A stretch of DNA of 64,000 bases from Rubrivivax gelatinosus IL144. Its GTDB lineage: Bacteria; Pseudomonadota; Gammaproteobacteria; Burkholderiales; Burkholderiaceae_C. The position numbers and the translations under genes are program-made. The notes below the pieces were generated by a model. It did no database searches. It worked only from the letters and a program-made list of their open reading frames with translations, and was not told where the DNA came from. Positions 25,913 through 36,397 of this stretch are shown here, piece by piece. The stretch's first letter is position 1. Each line of letters begins with the position of its first letter. Location of the stretch: the NCBI RefSeq assembly GCF_000284255.1, contig NC_017075.1:3658001-3722000 (forward strand), written 5' to 3'.

Positions 25913-26070
25913 GGCGCTCGCCTTCCTCGTCGGCTCCCCGTGGCGCCAAGAATGGCTGCCGCGACGGGCGGCCGGCAGTGGGACGATCACCTACGGCGTT
26001 CCACGTAAGGGAAGCACCGCCTGGGCGGCGGCGGTGCCGGGCGCCGCGGGCCGCTTCCTATACTCGGTGC

Positions 26071-26703
26071 ATGGATCTGGCTGCCCTCCGCAAGAGTTAC
26101 GAGCGCGACGCGCTCGACGAAACCGCTTCCGACGCCGACCCGCTGCGTCAGTTCGAACGCTGGATGACGCAGGCGATCGACGCCCAGGTGCCCGAGCCGA
26201 ACGCGATGACCGTGGCCACCGTCGGCGCCGACGGCCGGCCGTCGACGCGCGTCGTGCTGATCAAGGGCTTCGACGCGCGCGGCATCGTCTGGTACACGAA
26301 CTACGACAGCCGCAAAGGCCGCGAACTCGCCGTCAACCCCTACGCCGCGCTGCAGTTCCACTGGATCGAGCTGGAGCGGGTCGTGCGCATCGAAGGCCGG
26401 GTCGAGAAGACCGAACCGGAGCTGTCGGACGCCTATTTCGCGTCGCGGCCGCTGGACTCGCGCATCGGCGCCTGGGCCTCGCCGCAGAGCCAGGTGATCC
26501 CGTCGCGGGCGACGCTGGTCGCCAACGCCGCCAAGTACGCCGCGAGCTTCGCGCTGTCGCCGCCGCGGCCGCCGCACTGGGGCGGCTACCGCCTCGTCCC
26601 GGACACCTGGGAGTTCTGGCAAGGCCGCAAGAGCCGGCTGCACGACCGGCTGCGCTACCGCCTGGACGGCGGCGCGTGGGTGCGGGAGCGGCTGGCGCCG
26701 TAA
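26071..26703 (+). CDS. pdxH: pyridoxine/pyridoxamine 5'-phosphate oxidase
   Basis: 210-residue FMN enzyme making pyridoxal 5'-phosphate. Family landmarks are [12 protein letters not shown], the FMN/PLP segment [31 protein letters not shown], and the C-terminal [19 protein letters not shown]. No Shine-Dalgarno: TATACT (26059-26064) ends exactly 6 nt before the ATG, so the mRNA is probably leaderless. A strong hairpin element follows 52 nt after the stop. Confidence 0.97.
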   Translation: MDLAALRKSYERDALDETASDADPLRQFERWMTQAIDAQVPEPNAMTVATVGADGRPSTRVVLIKGFDARGIVWYTNYDSRKGRELAVNPYAALQFHWIELERVVRIEGRVEKTEPELSDAYFASRPLDSRIGAWASPQSQVIPSRATLVANAAKYAASFALSPPRPPHWGGYRLVPDTWEFWQGRKSRLHDRLRYRLDGGAWVRERLAP

Positions 26704-26729
26704 GCGCCAACGCTGCGCGGGGCTCGGCG

Positions 26730-26801
26730 CTCGCGCGTGAAAACAGCGCTCGGGCCTGAGTCCGGCGTGCAAGGCCTTCCGGCCTTGCACGCCGGACTCA
26801 G
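26730..26801. repeat. 72-nt double-hairpin element, copy 1
   Basis: It begins CTCGCGCGTGAAA, continues GCGCTCGGGCCTGAG, and ends in a perfect 21-bp stem (26756-26776 with 26781-26801, loop TTCC) with AGGCCTTCCGGCCT at its tip. A second copy lies at 58237-58308. Here it fills the convergent gap between pdxH and the DUF799 lipoprotein gene and covers that gene's stop codon (TGA 26800-26798), so it could end transcription from both sides. No T run. Confidence 0.75.
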
Positions 26802-27475
26802 TCCTTGCCGTAGTTGGGGGAGCGGGGGCCGTAGAGCAGGCCGTTGGGCTTGTGCGGCGTGAGCAGGCGCGCGTCGGCCGTGCCGGCGTACTGGAAGCTG
26901 GAGTCCGACACCGTGTGCACGATCTGCTTGACCACCGCCTCGACCAGCACGCCGATCAAGCCGGCCTGGTTGCTGCTGTTCTGCTCGGCCGACGAGGCCT
27001 GGGCCTTGCCTTCCCACAGCACGCGGCCGCTGCGCAGGTCGACGATGCGGCCTTCGACTGCGACCGTCGTGTCGCTGCTGAGCACCTTGTAGGTCGTGCC
27101 GTACTGCGTCACCTTCAGGTAGACCGCGGCGTCGGCGCCGAAGATCTCGCGCAGCTTCTCGGTCGACACCTGCTGGATGTCGGCCGCCTGGGTCAGGCCG
27201 TTCTGCTTGAAGGTCTCGTCGACCAGGCCGACCGGCAGCACGTAATAGCCGGCCTCGGCCAGAGGCTGGGTGGCCTGGGCGAGCACGCCGTTGGTGGCCT
27301 TGACCTCGTTGGTGTTGTTCAGCGGCGGCAGGATCAGCATCGACGCCGGCCGGCTTTCCTTGAACGCGCTGTAGTCGTACGGCGCCGTCGTGGCGCAACC
27401 GCCGAGGGCCGCGGCAGCCAAAGCCGCGAGGGCCAGCCGCAGCGGACGTGCGGCAGGCAACAGGGACATCGTCAT
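26798..27475 (-). CDS. DUF799 (GNA1162-like) lipoprotein
   Basis: 225 residues with a lipoprotein signal peptide (LALAALAAAALGGC, acylated Cys27) and a DUF799/GNA1162-like domain (SRPASMLILPPLNNTNEVKA, AVYLKVTQYGTTYKVLSSDT, VDLRSGRVLWEG), an alpha/beta fold resembling the TolB N-terminal domain. Expected in the outer-membrane inner leaflet. Third gene of a three-lipoprotein operon; its ATG overlaps the DUF4810 stop by 4 nt. Function is unknown; the same trio is found in Neisseria and other Gram-negatives. Confidence 0.9.
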   Translation of the reverse strand: MTMSLLPAARPLRLALAALAAAALGGCATTAPYDYSAFKESRPASMLILPPLNNTNEVKATNGVLAQATQPLAEAGYYVLPVGLVDETFKQNGLTQAADIQQVSTEKLREIFGADAAVYLKVTQYGTTYKVLSSDTTVAVEGRIVDLRSGRVLWEGKAQASSAEQNSSNQAGLIGVLVEAVVKQIVHTVSDSSFQYAGTADARLLTPHKPNGLLYGPRSPNYGKD

Positions 27476-27864
27476 CGGGTCACCTCGGCAGGAGCGGCTT
27501 GTGCAGCCTTGGCAGGCTGCATGCGGCGCAACAGGAAGTTCATGTAGGCGGTCGACTCGGGGAAGGCCTGCTTCTCGGCTTCGAACTGCGCGGCGGCATC
27601 CGCGTCGCGCCCCAGGCGCAGCATCAGCAGACCGACGTGGGCCCGGAAGCCCGGGGGCAGCGCCGCCCCCTTTGCGCGGGCCTTCTCGGCCTGCTGTTCC
27701 AGCTGCTGCAGCTGTTCCTGCGGCCCGGTGTCGTCGGCATTCAGCGACTGGTACACCTGACGCTGGTAATCGCCCCAGTGATAGAGCTGCGGCGGCGCCG
27801 TGGCGCAGCCGGCCAGCGTGGCGGCCAGCGCGACGCCAGCCGCGGCAAGGAGACGACACTTCAT
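27472..27864 (-). CDS. DUF4810 lipoprotein
   Basis: 130 residues; lipobox LAGC with Cys20, then QLYHWGDYQRQVYQSLNA, the typical DUF4810 opening, and a TPR-like helical stretch (HVGLLMLRLGRDADAAAQFEAEKQAFPESTAYMNFLL). Predicted small periplasm-facing lipoprotein. ATGA overlaps on both sides (with the CsgG-like gene before and DUF799 after) show strict co-translation, which suggests a fixed three-protein complex. Confidence 0.9.
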   Translation of the reverse strand: MKCRLLAAAGVALAATLAGCATAPPQLYHWGDYQRQVYQSLNADDTGPQEQLQQLEQQAEKARAKGAALPPGFRAHVGLLMLRLGRDADAAAQFEAEKQAFPESTAYMNFLLRRMQPAKAAQAAPAEVTR

Positions 27865-28538
27865 CGGCGGGCTCCCGTGCGGCCCCACTGACCGGCGTCG
27901 ACGCCGCTGACCAGGCGTTCCACCGCTTCGCGGATGGCCAGGTCCAGCACCTTGCCGTTGAGCGTGGCGTCATAGCTCGAGGTGCCGCCGAAACCGACGA
28001 CCTCGCGCGTCGAGAGCTGGTACTCGCCGGCGCCCTGGGCCGAATACACGACCTCCGAAGTCGCGCTGTCGACGACGTTGATCGTCACCTTCGCGTAGGC
28101 GACCTGCGACTTGCCCTTGCCGAGCAGGCCGAAGAGCTGCTGGTCGCCCACTTCCTTGCGGCCGAACTCGGTGATGTCGCCGGTCAGCACGTAGTCGGCA
28201 CCGCGGATCGTCTGCGATTGCGACTTGAACTGCGCCTCCTGGCGCGTTTCGTTCAGGTTCTCGCGATCGAGCACGTTGAAGCGCTGCGACTGCTGCAGGT
28301 GCGAGATCAGCGTCGTCTTGGCCTGGCTGCCCAAGCGATCGACGTTGTCGGTGAAGACACCGCGCATGAAGTTGGAGCGGTTGTCGAACTTGCCGATCGA
28401 CACCGGCAGGCGCACGCCGACGTACGGCGCGGCGGCGGTGGACACCTTCGCGACCTCGACCGTGCGCGAAGACTCGGTCGCACAGCCGGCCAGCATGAAC
28501 GCGGCGGCCAGCGCCGCCCATTGAATACGTGATGACAT
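27861..28538 (-). CDS. CsgG/HfaB-like lipoprotein
   Basis: 225 residues, lipobox LAGC with Cys19, then a CsgG-type domain (VSIGKFDNRSNF, TLISHLQQSQRFNVLDREN, RGADYVLTGDITEFGRKEVG, INVVDSATSEVVYSAQG). CsgG forms the curli secretion pore; HfaB works in holdfast anchoring. This family member is shorter and lacks curli genes around it, so an export pore or anchor role is only possible. GAGGGAG precedes the ATG. First gene of the operon. Upstream (28565-28575) is a small palindrome CGGAC-C-GTCCG. Confidence 0.88.
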   Translation of the reverse strand: MSSRIQWAALAAAFMLAGCATESSRTVEVAKVSTAAAPYVGVRLPVSIGKFDNRSNFMRGVFTDNVDRLGSQAKTTLISHLQQSQRFNVLDRENLNETRQEAQFKSQSQTIRGADYVLTGDITEFGRKEVGDQQLFGLLGKGKSQVAYAKVTINVVDSATSEVVYSAQGAGEYQLSTREVVGFGGTSSYDATLNGKVLDLAIREAVERLVSGVDAGQWGRTGARR

Positions 28539-28811
28539 CGGTTCTCCCTCAGATGAACGGTTCTCGGACCGTCCGATCGAGTGTAACCAGCGGTCACCGT
28601 GGCGCCTTGATACGGCCCCGCAGCGCGCTCAAGCGTTGCCGTTCATCGCTCCGAGCGTGCATTTCGTCGCACTCCCGAGGCGCCGCACCCTCTCGCCACG
28701 CGACCATGCGCCATGGACAGCGCGGAAACCCTGTCGCGGACACTCCCGAGGCGCGGCCCCTGGCGCACGACGCAGAATCCGGCGTCCGCCGCCACCGGGG
28801 GGGTCCGCGGC

Positions 28812-31418
28812 ATGAGTTTCGCCCGCACCAAGATCCAGCCGCCGCGGCCGCGCGCCGGTACCGCCGGCACCTGGATCGATCGCCCGGCGCTCGACGCCCG
28901 TCTTCTGGACGCCTTGCTCGGCCAGCGGCTGGTGCTCGTCTGCGCGGCGGCCGGCTACGGCAAGACGACGGCGCTGGCGCGCCAGCTCGCGCGGCTGCCG
29001 GCGGGCACCGCCGTCGCCTGGGTCTCGGCCGATGCCGACGACGACCTGCACCGCCTGCTCGAATGCTGGGTCGCCGCGCTCGAACCCTATGACCTGCCCT
29101 GGCGCACCGCGCCCGAGGCGCTGCTGGCGCGTGTCGACGACCCGCGCGGCCGCGCCCGGCTGGCCGCCGAGCTGCTCGACGCGCTCGAATCCTGCGAAGT
29201 CGAGCACGGCGTCATCGTCTTCGACGACCTGCACCGCGTCGCCGACGCCGCGTTCTTCGAACTGCTCGACGGCGTGCTCGAACGCCTGGGCCCGCGCTGG
29301 ACGGTGGCCGTCGCGACGCGTGAAGACCCGCCGCTGTCGCTGGCCCGCTGGCGCGCCGCCGGCGAGCTGGCCGAGTTCCGCCGCCACGAGCTGCAGTTCG
29401 CCGCCGAGGAGGCCGAGGCCCTGGCCGGCGCGCTGGAAGCCGAGGGCCCGGGCGCGACCGCGCTGGTGGCGCGCACGCGCGGCTGGCCGGCCGGGCTGCG
29501 CCTGGCGCTGGCCCACGGGGCGCGCACGGCCGCGGCCGGCGAGCGCGCGATCCGCGACTTCCTCGCCGAGGAGGTGGTCGCGCCGCTCGCCGAGGACCTG
29601 CGCGCCTTCCTGCTGCGCAGCGCCGTGCTGCCCGAGCTGACCGCCGCCCGCGCCGCGGCCGTGACCGGTGACGCCCGCGCCGCGGCGCAGATCGAGCGCA
29701 TCGAGCGCCTGGGCCTGTTCGTCAGCAGCCTGGAGGCCGCCGAGCCGACGCTGCGGCTGCACGACCTGTTCCGCGAGACCCTGCTCGAACGCCTGCGCCT
29801 CGAACACCCCGACGAATGGCCGGCGCTGTGGCGGCGCGCGGCCGCCGGCGAAAGCGACCCTGCGCGCCAGCTGCCGATGCTGCTGCACGCCGGCGACGTC
29901 GACGGCGCCGCTGCGGCCCTGCTCGCCCAGGCGCCGACGCTGCTGACCGAAGGCGCGCTGGCCACCGTCGCCCACCTGCTGGCGCTGTTCCCGGAGAGCT
30001 TCTCCGCCGCCTCGCCGGCGCTGCACGAGGTGCGTGGCCTGCTCGCCTGGGCGCGCTGGGACTTCCCGGCGATGCTGCAGGCCATGCGCGCCGCCGAACG
30101 CGGCTGGACCGAACGCGGCGAGGCCGACCGCGCGCGCGCCGCGGTCGCGCACCAGTCGCTGGCGCTGAACGCGCTCGGCCGCCACGTCGAGAGCGCGGCG
30201 CGGCTGGGGCCGCTGCGGCGCGAAGCGATGTCGCGCGACACACGCGTCGTGGTGCTCGTCGCCTGCACCTGGCACGCGCTGGACCTGGGTTCGCTGCACC
30301 GGCTGGGGCCGCTGCTCGACGAGCTGGTCGCGCTGCTGGAGAGCTGCGACGACGCCTCGCTCTGGTACCGCGCCCACCCGCTGCCGCGGCTCAACGGCCT
30401 GCCCGGCACCGAGGCCGCGCTGCAGCGCTACGTGCGCGGCGCGCTGCGCGTCGCCGCCGACCGGCCGCTGCCGCTGCGCGCGCTGGCGCGTGTGCAGGCC
30501 GGCTGGCACCACGCCTGGCAGCGCGGCGACCTCGACGCCGCCGAGAGCGAACTCGCCGCGGTGCTGGAAGACTGCCGCTGGCTCGGCGAGCCGGCCAACG
30601 TCGCCGGCAGCGCGCAGCTGCTGGCGGCTTTCGTGCACGCTCTGCGCGGCGAACGCGGGCCGGCGCTGGCCGCTGCCGAGCGCATGGTCGACGAACACCC
30701 CACGGCGCGCGGCCCGGCCTCGCTGTGGGTGCAGCGGCTGCACGCGGCGCGGGTCGCCGCACGCTTCGACGACCGCGAACGCCTCGCGCGCCACCTCGAC
30801 TGGCTGCAGGGCCATCCGTCGGCCGACGGCTTCGCCGCCGCCGCCCAGGCGAGCCAGATCGAGGCCCTGGCCGGCCACGCCGAGCGGCTGCTGGGCCGGC
30901 GCGACGCGGCTGTCGCCTGCTGGAGCCGCGCGCTCGAATGCGAAGAGGCCGTCGACCGCCTGGGCCACGCCGTCGAGGTGCGGCTGTACCGCGCCGCGGC
31001 GCTGCTGGCCCAGGGCCGGCGCGAATCGGCCGCCGCCGAGGTCACGACCGCGGTGCGCCGCGTGGCCGGTGGTGCAGGCGTCGGCGCGGCGCTCTTCGCC
31101 CGCCCGGCGATCGAGGCCCTCGCCGCGGCCGACTGGGCCGGCACCCTGTCCGACGAAGCCCTCAGCGTGCTCGGCGGCTGGCTGGGCCGCGCCTTCGCAG
31201 CGCCGGCCGCCGCACCGGCCGCGCTGCCCGGCGGCCTCAGCGGCCGCGAATGGGAGGTGCTGGAACGCATCGCCGCCGGCGACAGCAACAAGCTGATCGC
31301 CCGCGCGCTGGACCTGAGCCCGCACACCGTCAAGCGCCACGTCGCCAACATCCTCGACAAGCTGGGCGCCGCCTCGCGCGGCCAGGCGGCGGCCTGGTAC
31401 GCCGTGCAGCGCGGCTGA
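28812..31418 (+). CDS. MalT-type (LAL-like) LuxR-family regulator
   Basis: 868 residues from ATG 28812. Layout is that of MalT/STAND regulators: Walker A CAAAGYGKTTAL (~46-57), Walker B VIVFDDLH, a winged-helix segment, a long helical TPR-like sensor (~330-780), and a C-terminal LuxR HTH (LSGREWEVLERIAAGDSNKL...SPHTVKRHVANILDKLG). Such proteins bind ATP and an inducer, then activate transcription. The opening MSFARTKIQPPRP is typical of the family; an upstream in-frame ATG (28713) would add 33 unlike residues. Ligand and targets are unknown. Confidence 0.9.
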   Translation: MSFARTKIQPPRPRAGTAGTWIDRPALDARLLDALLGQRLVLVCAAAGYGKTTALARQLARLPAGTAVAWVSADADDDLHRLLECWVAALEPYDLPWRTAPEALLARVDDPRGRARLAAELLDALESCEVEHGVIVFDDLHRVADAAFFELLDGVLERLGPRWTVAVATREDPPLSLARWRAAGELAEFRRHELQFAAEEAEALAGALEAEGPGATALVARTRGWPAGLRLALAHGARTAAAGERAIRDFLAEEVVAPLAEDLRAFLLRSAVLPELTAARAAAVTGDARAAAQIERIERLGLFVSSLEAAEPTLRLHDLFRETLLERLRLEHPDEWPALWRRAAAGESDPARQLPMLLHAGDVDGAAAALLAQAPTLLTEGALATVAHLLALFPESFSAASPALHEVRGLLAWARWDFPAMLQAMRAAERGWTERGEADRARAAVAHQSLALNALGRHVESAARLGPLRREAMSRDTRVVVLVACTWHALDLGSLHRLGPLLDELVALLESCDDASLWYRAHPLPRLNGLPGTEAALQRYVRGALRVAADRPLPLRALARVQAGWHHAWQRGDLDAAESELAAVLEDCRWLGEPANVAGSAQLLAAFVHALRGERGPALAAAERMVDEHPTARGPASLWVQRLHAARVAARFDDRERLARHLDWLQGHPSADGFAAAAQASQIEALAGHAERLLGRRDAAVACWSRALECEEAVDRLGHAVEVRLYRAAALLAQGRRESAAAEVTTAVRRVAGGAGVGAALFARPAIEALAAADWAGTLSDEALSVLGGWLGRAFAAPAAAPAALPGGLSGREWEVLERIAAGDSNKLIARALDLSPHTVKRHVANILDKLGAASRGQAAAWYAVQRG

Positions 31419-31542
31419 CCCGCCGCCGATGGCCCGTCGTGGCCATCACGATGGCTCCTGCGGGCGATGGCGGCGCGGGGGCCGATCTCCAGACTTCGGT
31501 TCCACGCCGGCCGCAGGGCGCCGGCGACAAAGAGGAACCCCG

Positions 31543-32265
31543 ATGCACACCGTCTCCGCCCTGCCGGGCAACACCTACGCCGCCGCCGCCGCGCCGGCAC
31601 CGCGCTTCGACATCTACGTCTTCATCCACAAGGCGCTGCGCGAGTTCATGCACCACACCGTCGCCGCCGTCGGCGCGATGGACGTCGACGACGCCGGCGA
31701 ACGTGCCGACGTCTGCGACCAGGTCGAACTGCTGCTGGCCACGCTGCGCGGCCACGTGCAACACGAGAACGATTTCATCCACACCGCGATCGAGGCGCGC
31801 CGCGCCGGCGGCGCCGCCGAGACCGCCGGCGACCACGTCGAGCACCTGGAGGCCATCGCCAACCTCGAGGACGAGACGCACGCGCTGCGTTGCGCCGCGC
31901 CGGCGCAGCGCACGATGCTGGCGCTGCGGCTGTACCGGCACCTGGCCGCCTTCGTCGGCGAGAACCTGCTGCACATGCAGGTCGAGGAGACGCGCAACAA
32001 CGCCTCGCTGTGGGCGCTGTACCGCGACGACGAGCTGGTCGAGCTGCACGGCCGGCTGATGGCGACGATCCCGCCGCAGGAGATGGCGATGACGGTGCGC
32101 TGGCTGGCGGTGGCGCTCAGCGTGCCCGAGCTGGCGATTCTCTTCGCGGACCTGCGCGCCAAGGCGCCGCCGCCCGCGGTCGAGGCCCTGCTGGGCGTGG
32201 TGCGCGAGCAGGTGTCGGCACCGCGCTGGGCGCGGCTGGCGCAGGCGATCGGGCGCCAGCCCTGA
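31543..32265 (+). CDS. hemerythrin-like domain protein
   Basis: 240 residues. Helices carry His/Glu spaced as in hemerythrin-type di-iron bundles: IHKALREFMHH (~28-38), HVQHENDFIH, HVEHLEAI, RHLAAFVGENLLHMQVEE. The second half (from ~165) is helical and less conserved. Possible O2, NO or iron binding; no linked redox gene. AGAGGAA precedes ATG 31543. It lies 124 nt after the MalT-type regulator and ends directly against the convergent MscS gene (stop to stop with no gap). Confidence 0.75.
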   Translation: MHTVSALPGNTYAAAAAPAPRFDIYVFIHKALREFMHHTVAAVGAMDVDDAGERADVCDQVELLLATLRGHVQHENDFIHTAIEARRAGGAAETAGDHVEHLEAIANLEDETHALRCAAPAQRTMLALRLYRHLAAFVGENLLHMQVEETRNNASLWALYRDDELVELHGRLMATIPPQEMAMTVRWLAVALSVPELAILFADLRAKAPPPAVEALLGVVREQVSAPRWARLAQAIGRQP

Positions 32266-33540
32266 TCAGTCGGCCGCGGCGGTGCCGCCGAGCTGGCGCA
32301 CGACCCGCTGCGGGAACGGGATCTCCACGCCTTCGGCGTTCAGCGTGCGCAGCACGGCCAGGTTGACCGCCGAGCGCACGTTGCCGGTGCCGTTGTGCGG
32401 GTCCTCGATCCAGAAGCCGATCGTCAGCTCCAGGCCGTCGGCGGCGAAGGCCGACAGCGTGACGCCCGGTGCCGGCTGCTGCAGCACGCGCGGCACCGCG
32501 GCCACCACCGCAGCCAGCTTGGGCATCAGCGCCTCGACGTCGGTGTCGTAGCCGACCTGCACGACGGTGCTCAGCGCCACGCGCGCGTCGGCCAGCGAGG
32601 AGTTCTCGACGCGCTGCACGATCATCATCTCGTTGGGCACGATGGACTCGCGGCCGTCGAGCGCGCGGATCACCGTGTAGCGCGTGTTGATGTCGGTGAT
32701 GCGGCCGGCGAAACCGTCGACGGTGACCATGTCGCCGATGCGCACGCTGCGCTCGGCCAGGATGACGAAGCCGCTGACGTAGTTGGCCGCCAGCTTCTGC
32801 AGGCCGAAACCCAGGCCGACGCCGATCGCGCCGCCGAGCACGCTGAGCGCCGTGAGGTCGATGCCGGCCGCCGACAGCGCCATCATCAGGCCGACGAACA
32901 GCAGCACCGAGCGCAGCAGGTTCGACGCCATCTTGCGCACCGACAGGTTGTCGCCCGCGCCCTTGAGCAGGCGCTGCTCGAGCACCTGCGAGATCCACAG
33001 CGTCAGCACCAGCACGATCGAGGTGTTGAACACCGCCTCGATGACGCTGCCCACCGACAGCCGCACGCTGCCGACCTTCCACTGGATCTGGTAGAGCTCG
33101 GCCATCAGCAGCGGCAGCACGCCGGTGATCCACAGCACCGCGCCGATCCAGGCGACCCAGGAGACGCTGCGCTCGACGACACGCATCACGCCCGACTGCG
33201 GGAAGGCCTGCTGCAGCACGCGCACCGTCAGCCGGATCAGCAGCAGCGACAGCAGCACCGGCACCGCGAGCTGGAACACCGCGCGCGGCACCGCGTCGCC
33301 GAGGATCCACTCGCCGGCGACGGCGAAACACAGCGCCAGCAGCGGGAACAGCACGCCGTCGACGCCGCGGTTGCCGAGCCAGATCGAGCCCTTGTGCTCG
33401 ATGCGCGCGGCGATCTGCCGCACCAGCGCCCAGGCCAGCGCCAGGCACAGCGCGACGATGCCCAGCTCGATGAGCGCGCCCGGCGCCCGCAGCGAATCGA
33501 GGATCTGGCCGAGGCGCTCGACCGTCGTAGCGCGCACCAT
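32266..33540 (-). CDS. MscS-family mechanosensitive channel
   Basis: 424 residues. About five membrane helices lead to the pore helix (~225-260, VLGGAIGVGLGFGLQKLAANYVSGF, Gly/Ala-rich as in MscS TM3), followed by the beta domain (RIGDMVTVDGFAGRITDINTRYTVIRALDGRESIVPN) and an alpha/beta cage. It releases solutes on hypo-osmotic shock. The ATG overlaps the stop of the deacetylase gene by one base (TGA/ATG sharing 33540), giving tight coupling with an unrelated enzyme. Confidence 0.95.
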   Translation of the reverse strand: MVRATTVERLGQILDSLRAPGALIELGIVALCLALAWALVRQIAARIEHKGSIWLGNRGVDGVLFPLLALCFAVAGEWILGDAVPRAVFQLAVPVLLSLLLIRLTVRVLQQAFPQSGVMRVVERSVSWVAWIGAVLWITGVLPLLMAELYQIQWKVGSVRLSVGSVIEAVFNTSIVLVLTLWISQVLEQRLLKGAGDNLSVRKMASNLLRSVLLFVGLMMALSAAGIDLTALSVLGGAIGVGLGFGLQKLAANYVSGFVILAERSVRIGDMVTVDGFAGRITDINTRYTVIRALDGRESIVPNEMMIVQRVENSSLADARVALSTVVQVGYDTDVEALMPKLAAVVAAVPRVLQQPAPGVTLSAFAADGLELTIGFWIEDPHNGTGNVRSAVNLAVLRTLNAEGVEIPFPQRVVRQLGGTAAAD

Positions 33541-34475
33541 CAGACGTCGGCCAGCACCCGGATGTGAGCGGCCACGCTGCGCGCCAGCGCGCTCAGGTTG
33601 TAGCCGCCTTCGAGCACCGAGACGACGCGGCCCTGCGCGCAGCGGTCGGCGACCTCGACGACCTGGCGCGTGATCCACTCGAAATCGGCCTCGACCAGGC
33701 CGAGCTGGCCCATGTCGTCCTCGCGGTGGGCGTCGAAGCCCGCGGAAATGAAGACCATCTGCGGCGAGAACTCCTCCAGCCGCGGCATCCACATCGCCAT
33801 CAGCGTCTCGCGCAGCTCGCCGCCGCGCGTGTACGGCGGGATCGGCACGTTGACCATGTTCTCGCCCTTGGGCACCGCACCGCTGTACGGGTACAGCGGG
33901 TGCTGGAAGAAGCTGCACATCAGGATGCGCTCGTCGCCGGCGACGATGTCCTCGGTGCCGTTGCCGTGGTGCACGTCGAAGTCGATGATCGCCACGCGCT
34001 TCAAGCCACGCACGTCGAGCGCGTGGCGCGCCGCGATGGCGACGTTGTTGAAGAAGCAGAAACCCATCGTCTCGTCGCGCGTCGCGTGGTGGCCCGGCGG
34101 GCGCACGGCGCAGAAGGCGTTGCGCGCACGGCCGTCGAGCACGTCGTCGGTGGCGGCGACGCAGGCCCCGGCGGCGCGCAGCGCGGCGCGCCAGGTGTCG
34201 GGGCAGGCGAAGGTGTCGGGGTCCAGCGCGCGCGCCTGGCCGCTTTCCTGGATCTGCACAAGCGCGTCCTGCAGCTGGAGGACGTAGCCGGCGCTGTGCG
34301 CCCGTTCGATCTGCTCCAGCGTGGCTTGCGGCGCGTCGCGGAAATCGAGCGCCACGTCCAGCCCGGTGGCCAGCAGATGGTCGGAGATCGCGTCCAGCCG
34401 CTGCGGACACTCGGGGTGCCCCGGCCCCATGTCGTGCAATCGGCACTCCGCATGGCTGTAGAACGCGGTCGTCAT
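33540..34475 (-). CDS. histone deacetylase-like amidohydrolase
   Basis: 311 residues of the arginase/HDAC fold. The zinc site is intact: [19 protein letters not shown] and [13 protein letters not shown]. Bacterial relatives deacetylate acetylpolyamines or acetoin-related substrates; the substrate here is unknown. The ATG at 34475 has no Shine-Dalgarno, and CATAAC (a weak -10) ends 8 nt before it. Divergent from the MoxR gene (24-36 nt apart) and coupled to mscS downstream. Confidence 0.93.
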   Translation of the reverse strand: MTTAFYSHAECRLHDMGPGHPECPQRLDAISDHLLATGLDVALDFRDAPQATLEQIERAHSAGYVLQLQDALVQIQESGQARALDPDTFACPDTWRAALRAAGACVAATDDVLDGRARNAFCAVRPPGHHATRDETMGFCFFNNVAIAARHALDVRGLKRVAIIDFDVHHGNGTEDIVAGDERILMCSFFQHPLYPYSGAVPKGENMVNVPIPPYTRGGELRETLMAMWMPRLEEFSPQMVFISAGFDAHREDDMGQLGLVEADFEWITRQVVEVADRCAQGRVVSVLEGGYNLSALARSVAAHIRVLADV

Positions 34476-34511
34476 GGGTCGTCGTTATGGTTTCGGGGTA
34501 TGGTCCCGCGC

Positions 34512-35434
<923 letters not shown>

Positions 35435-35438
<4 letters not shown>

Positions 35439-36397
35439 TCGCCGCCCCGCGTGCCGCCTTCGAGCGCTGGCTCGAGCGCCGGCTGCCGGCCGCCGACAGC
35501 TGGGCGCTGACCCAGCGCAGCGTCTACATCCTGCCGACACGCGCCGGCCTGGCCTTCGCCGCGACGCTGCTGGCGATGCTGCTGGCCTCGGTCAACTACC
35601 AGCTCAACCTGGGCTACGTGCTGACCTTCCTGCTCGCCGGCGCGGGCGTCGTCTCGATGCACCAGACGCACGGCACGCTGCGCGGCCTGGTGCTGCACCT
35701 GAAGCCGCCGCGCCCCGGCCACGCCGGCGAGGCCGCGACGGTGGAGATCGTGCTCACCAACCCCGGCCGGCGCACGCGCCACGGCATCGCGCTGCGCTGG
35801 CGCCAGCGCGTCGGCAGCGGCGGCTTCGCCTGGTGCGACGTCGCCGCCGGCGCCCAGAGCACGGTGCAGCTGGCCTTCGTGCCGCCGCAGCGCGGCTGGC
35901 ATGCGCTGCCGACGGTCGTCGCCGAGACCGTGTTCCCGCTCGGCCTGTTCCGCGCCTGGACGGTCTGGCGGCCGGCCTCGCGCGTGCTCGCCTGGCCGCG
36001 GCCGGAGACGCCGACGCCGCCGCTGCCGGCCGCGGCCGCGAAGCCCGGCGAGCCCCGCGCGGCGGCCACCGAGCAGGCCGGCGACGAGTTCGACGGCGTG
36101 CGCCACTACCGCCGCGGCGACAGCCTGCGCCACATCGTCTGGAAGAAGGTCGCGCAGACCGGCGAGCTGATCAGCCGCGACGCCCGCGGCGAGGGCCGGC
36201 GCGAACTCTGGCTGGACTGGGCCGACACCGGCGGCGACGTCGAACGCCGGCTCGCGCGCCTGGCCGCCTGGGTGCTGGCCTGCGAACGTGCCGACCGGCC
36301 CTGGGGCCTGCGCCTGCCGGGCCATGAACTGGCGCCGGGCCGCGGCGACGAACGCCGCCGCGCCGCGCTGGATCTGCTGGCGACCTGGCCCGGATGA
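35435..36397 (+). CDS. DUF58 protein
   Basis: 320 residues. Two membrane helices (~35-75), a beta-rich extracytoplasmic part, and the DUF58 core FDGVRHYRRGDSLRHIVWKK with downstream RRELWLDW. DUF58 proteins pair with MoxR ATPases. The GTG start overlaps the MoxR stop (GTGA), and its stop overlaps the TgpA start (ATGA), so all three are translationally coupled. Confidence 0.92.
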
